Source of the DNA: Polytrichum commune
Lineage: Eukaryota; Streptophyta; Polytrichopsida; Polytrichales; Polytrichaceae
DNA: 64,000 bases
Assembly: GCA_950295325.1 (NCBI GenBank)
Contig: OX485804.1
Coordinates: 45,064,429 to 45,128,428, forward strand
Direction: 5' to 3'
Shown here: positions 53,057 through 64,000 of the stretch, in pieces
Layout: every line of letters begins with the position of its first letter
Position numbering within the stretch: the first letter of the stretch is position 1
The notes under the pieces: model-generated
What the model saw: the letters and a program-made list of their open reading frames with translations, nothing else
Told to the model about the DNA's origin: nothing
Database searches by the model: none
Made by a program: the position numbers and the translations under genes

Positions 53057-56000
53057 CTATTCTAATTTAGTTATAGCAGCCTGCATTTCAGACACTCTCC
53101 TGTCTAAGCGCTGAATCTCTGCATGAGTTGACATGATCACCCATTTTATTATTTCATCAGTAGTTCACCGTCAAGTCCAAGCAAGTACCAAATTCGAGAA
53201 CCTTTATACGTCAGATCAACTGTGGAAGAGTACAACAAAAATGGATGGTAGCTGATGAAGTGACACATCAATGGAAAATTGAATGCAAGTACATTTATGC
53301 CAACAACTGAACTCATGGGTTCAAAAATTAATTACATATTTCTGGTAGAAGCTTTTCACAACATACCGATGGTACTTGTCTCTATCTTACGATTATATCA
53401 GAGAGCCAGAAATGTCATTCTAAGTACACATAAATTCTGTAGCCCTCTCAAATTTAATCTTTGGGATCAAAAGAGCCTCAAAATAGATCCTGACGGTTCG
53501 AGTCTTCCTGCGATGAAGCAGCATTAACATTTCCCATCAGAAAAATCTCCCCTCATTTCTGCGACCGGATCAGGCATTAGCAGGCCTAATTGTATCACCA
53601 TGTTCGATCACTGCAACAAACGACGTTCTGAGTCGACGCTAAACCCGATCAACGGATAGGGTTTAGGGGCTAGGATTAATTTTCTCCCCAAATTTATGTT
53701 TGTGTTGACTATCAAACCTAGAACATTATTCAATTTTCGAGCACAAAAGGTAGACGGAGTCTGTGTTATTCGGATATTTTCTATCTGCGCCCACTTCTGG
53801 TAGGAAATGAAACACGCAATTAGTGCGAGAATGATGACTAGAAAATCCATCAAATCGTGTCCTCATGTGAAATCTTGTTCATTATCAAAGTGGAGAGTCT
53901 CATGCTCATTAAGTGCTCATACATGTCCCCTCAATCATGTTGACTATTGAATCTAGGATATTTTGATCATTATCGTTAAGTGTCTCACACTAATTAGGTT
54001 CATTACATGTCTCCCTTCCATCATGTTGACTATTGAACCTACAATGGTTAGTACATTCTGAGCATGTAGGTTGATCTCTTCTAGCCATATGATGTCTTTT
54101 TGGTGGCCGTTCTTAGATTCACACCCAACTACATACCACTCAAATGTCGCTGTCCAGATTATTGCTATGTTGGATTTAGGCACGCCTACCTTAGTCCAAT
54201 CTCTTTTAAGAACATGACGCCTAGCTTTCTGGTGTGCACACCTAATTAACCACGTACCACTCAAATAGTCTAGAATTTTTATTAAGATAGCTGACCAGAT
54301 TGGGTCCGCTGAATTACCTGAATTTTACGCTTGACCATAAGGTCTATAAACTCAGAGCCCCGATCCAATGTCGACTTTGGGATATTCCTTTTCCTGGACT
54401 GGCGATTAGAAGATGTAACTGGCTGCTTGGAATTGACGCTGACGATTTCATTTTGGTCCGTCTGAGCAGCAGCTGACTCCGCGGAATTAGATGTCGCCTC
54501 ATCACGTCTCTGATCACTGTTCAGGTAGTTTGTGAAAGTTCTTGTTCCATGGATCCTCCTGATTTTTAATTAAAAAACTTCAAATATGAACGAGGGTGGC
54601 ATCCCACATGTGATCAATTTCGATCCGGTCGGTGGGGTCATGACCTAGAAATTGTCGTAGCTGAAATTAAATTGACTGCCAGGTTTAAGTGTAAGTTTAT
54701 GATTTATCTATTTCCGACCAATTGGCCAAGGCCCCATCCTCATGCACAGAACAAGAACAAGAACAAGAACAAGAAAGTGTGGCTGACCGCTCGAAAATGA
54801 CTGTGTCGTCGTTTTTGTTCAGCTGCTTTGTTGCAGAGTACTCATCCAGCAGAGGTGCAGCTACAAATGTCGAAGCGGGGAGCGGCGAAGTAGAAGTAAC
54901 AATCTCATTTTGGTCCAGCTTCTGAGCAGTTACAGTCGCTGAATGAGTCGTTGCTTCATCACGTCTCCGAGCTCTGTTCAGTTATTAATCGTGAAATTAG
55001 TAGGGATTAATCTCCCCCAATTCACATCATAAGAAGGGAACGAGGATGACACATCCGGCCACATGTGAATTACGATGCAAGCCTCCGGTCAATGGGGCCA
55101 TGACCTAAATATATGTCGTAGATGACAAGTTGACGCCAGGGTTAAGTGAAATTTCAAGATCCTATTTTGACCTATTGGCCAAGACTCCACTCTCATGCAC
55201 AGTCGGAGAAGAAGGTGTAGCTTGCCGCTCTAAACTGACGTCTCCGACGACGTCCTCCTCGAGGTTTGTTGCAGAGTCATCCAGATGAACTGCAGTTGCA
55301 AATGCCGCAGCTAGTGGAGCAGCAGCTGCAGAACTAACCCTTTTGTATTGGTCCTTCTCATCAGACTTCGTGGAACTGGATGTTGGACTCATCGCACCAT
55401 GATTTGTTTTTTGATTCGTGTGGAATTTGAAAGAGATGTGCCTGAATCAACAAATGCGGATGCATCTCGATGATCAAAGTGAATTTCGATGCAAGCATCC
55501 GGCCAGTAGTACATCTGTATAAGATCATGATCTAAATATTGTCGTAGCTAATTAATGTCAAAAAATTGACAGGGTTTAGTACTGCTAATTTCATGATTCT
55601 ATTCTGATAAATTGATTTCAAACTATGCTACTGGCCCCGACAAATATAAGATTCAATTAAGACATACATGCTACATATGGATTATAAGTCTCACAGACTG
55701 GTACAGAAATCAAATTAAGTGCTTATGAACATCATACTGGATCCCGTGCATCATGGAGCTGTACTAGTATTGCAGGGAATCGAAAATTACACACCTAGGC
55801 CCCACTTGGCCCTCTGAATAGAATTCATCATCACTACTCCCGTCAATTGGTCCGCGATATTCTTCTGATGAATCCGTTTCAAAAATTTCTTCATATCTCT
55901 CATCACTGGGCATGCATGCAGGTAATTCATTCGTGAAAGAATTAGTAGGGATCTCATTCCTGGTTTAGTTGGCATGATCAAAGAACTAAATGAGCATGAC

Positions 56001-56367
56001 GGTTTAAAAATTGTTCGTAGCAGATCATCATAAGAAGTTGACAGGGTAATTAACTGCTTCATTCTTGTCTAGTGATCTATTCATCATATGAAATTAGGCG
56101 ACCGGAGACACGAATATATAGATTCAATCAATGAGGATACCCGCCCATGCTATGGATTATACATGAATTCTCACATGCTTGAACAAGTTAATTAGGTATT
56201 CATCATATAAAGTGAAAGTACCGCACCATATTAGAGCTGCAGGAAATTCATACATATATAATATGATACCTCGTCATTTTATGAATCTCGGAGTCCAAAT
56301 CATCTTCTATTTCGAACTGATGATCCATCCTTTTCTCTAAGTTCGGCCATTTGTCATCGTCTGCCAT
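53057..56367 (-). CDS. Gene X3: acidic modular protein, unrecognised
   Basis: The minus-strand start exon 56270-56367 (MADDDKWPNLEKRM, then acidic residues) joins in phase to 55795-55905 (111 bases, symmetric; SDERYEEIFETDSSEEYRGP). Downstream candidate exons are repeated about every 430 bases: about 55162-55392 (QYKRVSSAAAAPL, ERQATPSSPTVHESG), about 54730-54975 (DEATTHSATVTAQ, DQNEIV) and 54318-54509 (DEATSNSAESAAAQ, DQNEIV, then a basic RQSRKRNIPKSTLDR, FIDLMVKRKIQ). A possible last exon at 53057-53118 codes for a short coiled-coil-like end (IQRLDRRVSEMQAAITKLE). Phases between 55795-55905 and the later exons are not settled. The acceptor GCATGCATGCCCAG resembles those of X1 and X2. No known domain was seen; the 54730-54975 copy may be broken near its splice sites. 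Confidence 0.4.
53940..54260 (-). repeat. Dispersed repeat family A, copy
   Basis: Reverse-strand order: TTAAAAGAGATTGGACTAAG, GACAGCGACATTTGAG, GGGTGTGAATCTAAGAACGG, CCAAAAAGACATCA, CATGCTCAGAATGTACTAAC, GTAGGTTCAATAGTCAACAT. It lies in an X3 intron. Its 103-codon open frame is not preserved in other copies. Confidence 0.55.
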
Positions 56368-56670
56368 CGTAAACTCCTCCTGCATCGTCTGGTACCAATT
56401 TATTGAAATCTATGATCATTCAATCAGAAATTATGCAACATTTAATGAGGAATAATTCATTTCTAGTGAACTAAACACATGATGTTATCTAATATATACT
56501 ACTCCTGTCAAGCACCTAGCAAACGTTCTTGGAGGCACTTATCAACAACATCCTAGATAAGTACACCTCGTAAACCGCAGTACAATCTCTTCCACATTAC
56601 TAACCCTCAAGACCTAATTACATAATTACAATTTCTTCTAAATATTCAAACTTTGAGTTCTCTAACTCAC

Positions 56671-56767
56671 TTGTCCCTCTAATTCGAGTTCATCATCATC
56701 ACTTTTGTCATTTGGTCCGCGATATTCTGGTGCAGTTGATTCAACAGTTTCTTCATATCTCTCATCA
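56671..56767 (-). CDS. Duplicate X3-type exon upstream of X3 start
   Basis: This is a paralogue of exon 55795-55905: same acceptor context (GCATGCATGCCCAG), same opening (DERYEE) and EYRGPND versus EYRGPID, ending at a CAA|GTGAGT donor. It lies upstream of the X3 ATG exon, so it belongs to an alternative 5' end, a second copy of the gene or a remnant. The phase at its end (0) differs from that of its paralogue. Confidence 0.4.
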
Positions 56768-58070
56768 CTGGGCATGCATGCAGATAATTCATCCCTGAAA
56801 TAACTAGTAGGGATAGTTACAAAAGGAACATAATTTCAAAACTTTCTTCATATTCATCTTGCAGTGAACACGGCATTGCAACCGGGCGATCGACATGAGA
56901 CCATCGTATCATGAAAATTCAATAAGAAGAAGTAAGCAATCTCATGCAGATTCAGATGCCCTAATATCCCCATCCAAGACGACCTCGGTTGTTCAACTAT
57001 CGGCTCCTGCTTGGCCGCATTCTTATGGGTGTGAAATTTTGAACGAAGCAATCAATTGGGAATTGAAAACTATGTCAAATTGTCAATTAACACACCAATT
57101 GTTGGCGATAACATATCATTCACCACCCACAAAATTCGAATTCACGCTAATGAATTACTAAATCCATAAATACATGCCTATTGTTGTGGGCTGAAAGTTA
57201 GTGTGGGTAGAAAATATCGTGGCCCACTGTCCAGTGTATTTTATGTGTGGTTTGAGAATTTCGTAGGGTGGTTCAAAAACCAATAATTATTGATCTCATA
57301 ATATTATTTACAATGTTAAGGGTTCCGTGATGCTCCACCAATCATTGACAATGATATATGATTTAAAGTAGCAGTAAACTAAAGCCCAATAATACTAGTT
57401 CCTCTATTTAGAATTTCTTATTTGTGTTTTCAAAAATGTTTTAATTCAAATTTGGATATTGAGATTGTTTATAAGTTGGTCATTTGAGTATTGACATGTA
57501 CCATGGGGGTTGAGGGGTAGTGAACATTGTCGCCTACATGTTCACTTTGAATAATCATTTTCATGATACTAATAATATATGACGTTTCATGATATTACTC
57601 TATATGAACTCAAATGAAAGAATTTAGGGGTAAAATGACAATTTCAAAGTGTTGGGGTTCCAAAGTAGGATCAAAGATGTACTATAAAATTTAAGGTCCA
57701 AGACCTTCTCCTCTACCTCAAGAAATTTGTATCCCCAATTGTGTCCACTAACACAACATTGAAATATCTGGCCGTTATCTTCCTTGTGGTTGCACAAATC
57801 CAGAAAAAATGATTAATAGCCCACAATTGATAGAACCCATCTTGCACCTTGTCATTGTAACCTAAGTTGCCATTTACACAAAAAAATATGGTTTTACATG
57901 TTGACAAGATATCGAATACATGATTTTGATTTGCACCCTAGACTGCAACAAGAAATTGAAGTGATCTTCTATATTTGCCAATCACAAAGCATGATCATAC
58001 CGGTACTTGACTCACAATTGAAAATGAGAGGTTGTATTACAACATAGCCCCACATATTGTAATACATATA

Positions 58071-58794
58071 TTGTCATTTGTGAAATAATACACATTTAGA
58101 AGGAATATTTGATCATATTGCTTCTCAAAGTATTTATAATTGGGATTTTCATCATATTCTTTTAGTTTCTTCCTTCAACTAATTTGTTGTGCAATGTGCA
58201 TGTCTCAATTGTGCAAAAATACTCTCAGATGCATTAGTAATTTTGGATAAGTCTTTTGTCCACATTTACTTAAATCTAGTTATAAAATCCCCCGGGGGGT
58301 GCACTACAATATCATGTATGGGACCATGTGAGTGAACAAAATGGGTATTAATTGTGGGGTAGGTTTACAAAATATACATGAGCGTAGGGTATTACTTTGG
58401 TCAATTTCATTAATACACATATCTATCACAATATGTGGGGCTATGTATATTATGAAATTGACCAAAGTAATACCCTAAGCTCATGTATATTTTGTAAGCC
58501 TAACCCATAATTAATACCCGTTTTGTTCGCTTACGTGGTTCCATACATGATATTGTAGTGCACCCCCCAGGGGGATTCTATACATGATTCAAGTAAATGT
58601 GGACAAAAGACTTGTCCAAAATTACTAATGCATTCAAGAGTTAATTTTGCATAGTTGAGACATGCAATTGCACAACAAATTAGTTGAAGGAAGAAACTAG
58701 AAGAATATGATGAAATCCCCAATTATACATACTTTGAGAAGCAATATGATAAAACATTCCTTCTAAATATGTATTTTTTTCACAAATGACACAA
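58071..58794. mobile_element. Large foldback element: 340-bp arms, 41-bp loop
   Basis: The left arm 58071-58410 (TTGTCATTTGTG, then TCAACTAATTTGTTGTGCAA, CCCCCGGGGGGTGCACTACA, ending GGTCAATTTCAT) is matched by the reverse complement of 58452-58794 with few mismatches. The loop contains ACAATATGTGGGGCTATGTA, whose inverted copy lies just outside the left arm near 58044-58061. There is no coding capacity. Such near-perfect arms suggest a foldback transposon or a recent inverted duplication. Confidence 0.85.
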
Positions 58795-59224
58795 TGTGCA
58801 TGCAACTATCACATGCTACAAGAGATGCAATCTACTTCTAAAATTACTTGCAATCATTTCTATCATAAGATCCATTGATAACTTAATTGCCCATATAAAA
58901 TTTCATTATGTCCAAATTTCATACATATGTCTATATTTACTTAAAACATAGTTGAATGCTTGCTATAGCACAATAAGTGGACTTGGACAGACTCTATTCA
59001 TCAAGTGTTTGACCTAACCACAAGTACCCAAGCTAGGTTGTTTGGGATGGTGTTTTTCTCATGTATGTGATCCTACCATGGACACTTCAAACACCACAAA
59101 CATTTTGGGCAGTGGGATTAGGTGTTGAATTTCTCCTCTAGTTGTGATTTAGCGATTCTGATGGAATCACATAGACCGTAACATCAAGCTTCAGGAGATG
59201 CAAATTTTATAAGATGTCAAATTG

Positions 59225-59400
59225 AAGACTCTTTTTCCTCTTCAAATGATCATAGAGGCCCACTCAGTTGTGTTCACTAATCACCCTAAAATAGTGTCCA
59301 TATTTTAAGCACAAAGACCACAAAGAACACGTCTTTCTTGTGTCCGTTCTTGACAACACGCCTTACCATATCCGAGTCCAATATAGATGATAATCAAAGA
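59225..59400 (-). repeat. Dispersed repeat family A, weak copy
   Basis: On the reverse strand it shows TCTATATTGGACTCGGATATG, then AAGAACGGACACAAGAAAGAC, similar to the middle of family A. It is highly diverged. Confidence 0.35.
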
Positions 59401-60949
59401 AGAGTGACCACTTCAGGACCGCATTACTTACACCTCCTCTACAGCTTTGAAATTGCCAACCATCGTCAAGACTCTGGGACGTTCCTCCTACCAATGTTGC
59501 AAAACATTGGTTATGTATATTGTGGAAATAGTTGGCACTCTCAGGAAAGGGAACACAACTAGCCAATGAATCAACAATGCGAAACCCATGCCATAGGGGA
59601 GGGTCCCAATGTTTTTTCTAGAAGTGAAGAAACAATAATCTCCAATTTGTTCAACTCAAATTTTCGCACTCCCAAGATCAACAACATTATACCGATCAGG
59701 ACCTGCTAGGATACTGCTCCACATGGTAGGAGTGCCTCAACCCCAAATGTGGCCTCATTATTGGGTATGGTGAAAGTCTCAAACAGATGTGATTGTGTGG
59801 TGGATATACATATTTAGTTCTAGGTTGTGGCTCTTCTAAAGATGCACCTCATTTTCAACTACTCAGCCGAAGTTAGAATTATTAGTGGTCCAGATCATGG
59901 ACAGCAGGGTTGGGCCTGGTCATGGCCAGAGAGTTCTGCAAAAGAGAAATAATGATGATAACAGCTGGTTATATTCTTGGTTTTCGATCCTTAGCCAACT
60001 GATGACAAACAAACAGCATCCGAGAGAAGATCTAAACTTTACTTTGTTCATCAACAACAACAGTTTGTACTTTTGAAACCTGCGGACAGGGAGATCCCAC
60101 TGGTTGCAGACTTTAGGCAAAATTGCCGATTGTTTTTTAAGGAATCTACAGGATATATCTTAAATTAGTAAGCAGGAACCAAAAGATATCAACTTGCAAC
60201 CGGTTAGACTTAGAAATACTTGGATCTCAACCAATTTTGCCCCATATCTTCCCAAACACTGGTTGGAAGCAAGAACGAAGTTAATGTAGACACATGTTGA
60301 AGAGAAAGGCAATCAGCATATACATACCCAATAAAAAAAGCAATGTGTTACACATGGACCTCCTAGTTCTTAGCAAGTGAAAGGACAAATAGTGAAAGAA
60401 CCTTGGAAGGGGGTATGACAGTACCAAGAATGATAAGTAAAGGTATCAAGTTATTCCATCCACATTGCTATGCAATTCAGCACAGGCCAAAATTAAGAGG
60501 AAACCAAAATGCAGCCAAAGAACAATCTGCATCAGCCTCAATGTAAATGATTATAAACTGACTGATTGAGATATCAGGGGCTCCGTGCAAATTTGTAGTG
60601 CAAAATCTGTATCCCAAGTATGATAATTACTTTGGGTTGAGAAACATGTGGGCATGGTCAAAATAAATTCTGATCACACATGGCACACATAAGGAAGTGG
60701 CTACACCCTAAGAGGACCAGTCAATCCAAGAGTGGTGATAGAACCATGCTGCCAGATTGTCAACAAGACAACTTCTAAGAAAATAAGTAACAGACAAAAT
60801 TGCTGAGCTACACTACATACGGCACTGTGAATAAAGTGGATGCGATATGCTGTTCACCTTGACAAGCCATTAAAATGATCTGAGAGATCATGCAACAAGA
60901 CCCAATGAAGGTCAATATTGAGGCAGCAATTAGGAGCTGACTGTATCTA

Positions 60950-63157
60950 TTACATAAAATCATAGTCATCTACACCATCGTATGTTCCAGGAGCGTATCC
61001 ATCATCATCTGGCTTGTCAACAAGAAGCTGCTTCTTCTTTGGACCTACAGTCACACCAAAGAGTCCAGCGAATAAGGAGAATGTACATCTCCGAGGAACT
61101 TTTTTGGAAGGAACAAACTAGAAGGATTGAGAAAATAAGAACCTTTCCTACACTAAACAACTTCAACAACACCAACAATCTTTGACAACTCGGAAGCCCT
61201 ACATTTACACCATCTATAAAACAAGGCGATAAAAGCAAGCTGCTCCTGTTGACTCTGCAAATGGTAAGAATGTCCACACAATGCAGCAACCGCAATCTTA
61301 CAACAAACTTCACCAACTTTACACATGCCAGCACAAATAGGTAGTGAACAATTACCTGTCTTCTTCTTTCCTGCAGCAGCATCCTTCTCAGCTTTCAACT
61401 TCTCATTGGCAATAACAGTCATACTTGATGCAACTTCCTTTGCATCAGAGGCCTTCAAACTTACAACAGAGTGTCGCATCAAAGCCCTAAGAAGGGTCAT
61501 ATAATGGAAGCTTTTCTGCACAAACCAAACAAAAGACATTAACTAATGTTAGTTGACACAGACAAAAGGACTATACGCATCCTTGGATATCAGATCAAAT
61601 CATGCACTGCAAATATATCATTAAGACTGTACAAAGGATAGAAAGAGAAGGAGAACAAGGTGAATCAAAACTATTAGTGTTCGAGTTGAGTGGCTGAGAC
61701 TGAGGAATCAATTTACACATAGTACCCATAAAATTAATATTACTACAATGACTCTGAGATTCAATGTGGATTATACTAATTTCCCTGAACACCTGAACAC
61801 CAACTTCAATCATAACACCCTATACTTACACCCTTGATATTGAGACACAAGAATGTTCACATTTGTCAAATAGAAAAACTAACACCTAATCTTTCTAAAG
61901 ATGAACAGTATACAGCACATAAATTACTCCTGTAATGCAAACAAGTACACATAAACAAACCAATGGAGTAGATACCTCAAAAGGTCTGATCTTTTGAGAC
62001 AATAATTCAGCATACTCAAGAAAATCATCCTCTGATTTTGGGATGAAGTCCTCCAGAGTGCGCCCTCCACTGGATTTTTGGCCACCAAATAGCTCTGTTG
62101 TATGTTGGTAATCAGCTTCCTCAACTAGCCTGTCAACTTACAAGTCACTTATTATTACTGACTTCTTGAGCACATTACTCAAAAGTAGTCAAGACAAAGC
62201 TTCTTCAGTCCAGATGTTATGCACCCACCTTTGTTCCAAAATGATCATTGAGTAGATTCTTGAGTACACTCATGCAACAATTATTAACACAAAAAACTGG
62301 TCGAAGGATACCTCTGTTGTCGAAGCTTCTCAGCTAATGGGTCAGCAAGCGGCTCGTCTTGTGCAGGTTTCACCTTCTCCTTCTTCTTCTCCGCTTTTGG
62401 TTTAGGAGCAGCCGCCTGATAAACATCCAAACCATAAAGCTCACACTAATCATCACAAAGCAGCACAACCAAATAATGCCACCAGATGCCATCTAGAAGC
62501 TGTCAGATATTCCATACATACTGAAAATTGCAAATTTGGGATAAGGAATGCACAGTAGATTTCTTGAGTTCCTGATTGTCTACGTTGAACTAAATAGGAT
62601 AGTTGGAGGTGGCTAGATGATCACTTACAGGCTTAGGCTTCTCCTCATCCTCCCAATTTTGCTTTACTCCTTCCTCTGGCAAATCTTCATCATCCCATTG
62701 CCCCTTGGGCTCCTCCCTTCCCAGCACAGGTGGTAAGGGCACAAAATCCTCTGATTCTGTAGAACAAGCATGTGCAGAACTTGTATGAGTCAACTCAAAT
62801 AGAAAGATTATCATGGCCTTCGTCAATCATGTAAGAAGGGAAAACCCTAGTTTTGTGCCCTAGTTCTAAGAACCCCGAAGGAATCGTCACATTACTACAT
62901 GGCACACGTAGTAACCTAATCATAATCAATCAGCTTGGCCCAAGTGCATCATCGCAGCTACACCATCAATAAGTTTCGAAACCTTTGCGGTGTCACTGAA
63001 CATATAATGAACCAGATGCCCAGAACCATAAAAGAGCAAGGCAGATTTGGACTGAAGAAGCAACACAGACGGTTGATTCACTCTAAAAAAAATCAATCGT
63101 GACAATTTCAAGTGAAGGTATGTGCGGTAAGAAGAGAAACACACCCCAATCGTCCAT
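60950..63157 (-). CDS. EIF3J: Translation initiation factor eIF3 subunit J
   Basis: Six minus-strand exons join in frame: 63145-63157, 62629-62756, about 62312-62415, 61976-62129, 61356-61515, 60950-61044, giving 217 residues (plant eIF3j has about 225). It opens MDDWESEDFVPLPP, has the acidic segment QWDDEDLPEEGVKQNWEDE, a Lys-rich linker (KPKAEKKKEKVKP), then EKLRQQRLVEEADYQHTTEL, LEDFIPKSEDDFLEYAELL, KIRPFEKSFHYMTLLRALM, DAKEVASSMTVIANEKLKAE, and closes with KKKQLLVDKPDDDG and DDYDFM. These are all hallmarks of plant eIF3j. The protein binds the 40S decoding region and helps eIF3 recruitment. Exon 1 is only 13 bases; its ATG fits the family N-terminus exactly. The 5' leader is GC-rich. Confidence 0.93.
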
Positions 63158-64000
63158 GATGCCTCAGGGAGCAACTCTTTTAGGTTGACGAGGTCTACCT
63201 CGCTCAAACTGCCCGTGCGTGCGCAATACGGCACCAAAGAAGTCGAGACAAGTTGCGGAGTTCTCGTAGCGAGGTAACGGATGCGAGCGGTGCGACGCAG
63301 AGGCCAGGCCAGCGATGGAGGAAGCAAGCAGCTGGGCGGGAGCAAGAGCGACGAGCCAGCGAGCGAGCGAGCGAGCCGGGGAGGTGATGATGAAGAAGAA
63401 GGGGAAGCAGCAGCAAAAAAAGGGTTCAAGGCTGTCGGCTGCTCTCCGCCTCAGTCCATGGATGGATGATAACAGGGTGGACGAATAGTTTTTTGGGGGA
63501 TGTGGGGATGGATGATTTGTTATCCTTTTCCGGTTGTCCTTTACACCATGAACTGAATCCGGCTATGCCCTTGCATTAATTACTTGCCACCCTTTTCATA
63601 ACATTGCTAAGCTTCATGCTTCCTCACCCTATGCATGAGAACAATAAGTCCAGTATAAACATGTTGTGATTACAACTGTAACAATGGCCTAAGTCTTAGT
63701 GCCGCAGCAAGGTCCTCACGGAAACATGGTATCTCTTTCATATGGAAAGAGTGAGGGAACACGAGGTTTAATAATGTCAAGGTCTACTACTTGTTGGTGT
63801 AATCAAAAGGCCAAGGAAACCAATAACGCCAATAAGGTCATAATCAAAAAAAATAAACATGATCTTATTGGTGACTTTTTGTTCATTTAAACATGTCAAC
63901 CATGAAGGAGGATGTCATCAGTGATGGTTTGGTATCCTCTTTTTTTCAATACCATTTGGATATTTATAACTAGGGATTCACATGTTTTGGTATCAGTAGG
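63158..64000. other. eIF3J leader/promoter and downstream flank
   Basis: 63158-63480 is the GC-rich upstream flank of eIF3J with a GAGC repeat at 63358-63376; long frames on both strands are composition artefacts. 63500-63930 has no recognisable feature. Confidence 0.55.
63930..64000 (+). repeat. Dispersed repeat family B, truncated by window end
   Basis: GGTATCCTCTTTTTTTCAAT, then ACCATTTGGATATTTATAAC and GGATTCACATG match the first part of 20536-20600. It continues beyond the window. Confidence 0.5.

Larger units (their letters stand above)
56780..60949. other. AT-rich intergenic region
   Basis: No gene was recognised. It contains the large foldback at 58071-58794, a family A remnant near 59225-59400 on the minus strand, and at 60140-60260 the repeat shared with 29220-29350. 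Scattered open frames of 60-90 codons have no domain and no consistent splice context. Confidence 0.6.

Noticed and set aside
63281-63469. Plus-strand Arg/Glu/Gly-rich frame and the minus-strand 167-codon frame upstream of eIF3J
   Set aside because: They result from the GC-rich GAGC repeat; the eIF3J start at 63157 fits the family N-terminus.

Overview
The window is nuclear DNA of a land plant. The evidence is spliceosomal introns with GT..AG borders, a plastid ClpR-type protease subunit with a transit-like N-terminus, plant-type MYST acetyltransferase and TFIIA large-subunit genes, TTTAGGG-like motifs and many small inverted-repeat elements. I cannot name the species; long microsatellite-rich leaders and G/C homopolymers would suit a bryophyte or other non-seed plant, but that is only a guess.

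Layout: 1-15.8 kb is AT-rich and gene-free, made of decayed dispersed repeats, tandem duplications and unusual poly-G/poly-C tracts. From 15.8 to 36.9 kb lie four conserved single-copy genes: CLPR2 (+, 7 exons), a p24-beta cargo receptor (-, 4 exons, convergent with CLPR2), a HAM/Esa1-type MYST histone acetyltransferase (+, 2 exons) and TFIIA-L (+, 11 exons). From 60.9 to 63.2 kb lies eIF3 subunit J (-, 6 exons). Coding joins of these five genes were reconstructed by hand; exon phases agree in every case.

Between them, 38-57 kb is quite different. It holds three unrecognised modular genes (called X1, X2 and X3 here). X1 (-) and X2 (+) are divergent paralogues built from repeated exon-intron units: most exons are about 105 or 111 bp, start with the third base of a codon and end after the second base, so units can be added or removed without changing frame. 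X2 contains four near-identical 269-bp copies of one exon with its flanking intron sequence, all keeping splice sites. X1 has a 1.3-kb exon coding for acidic Pro/Asp repeats, whereas X2 is basic. At least six copies of a 115-140 bp hairpin element sit in the introns, some directly after splice donors. X3 (-) has its own repeated exons. This cluster is the part most likely to be undescribed.

The conserved genes serve plastid proteolysis, ER-Golgi traffic, chromatin acetylation, transcription initiation and translation initiation; nothing suggests that they form one pathway.
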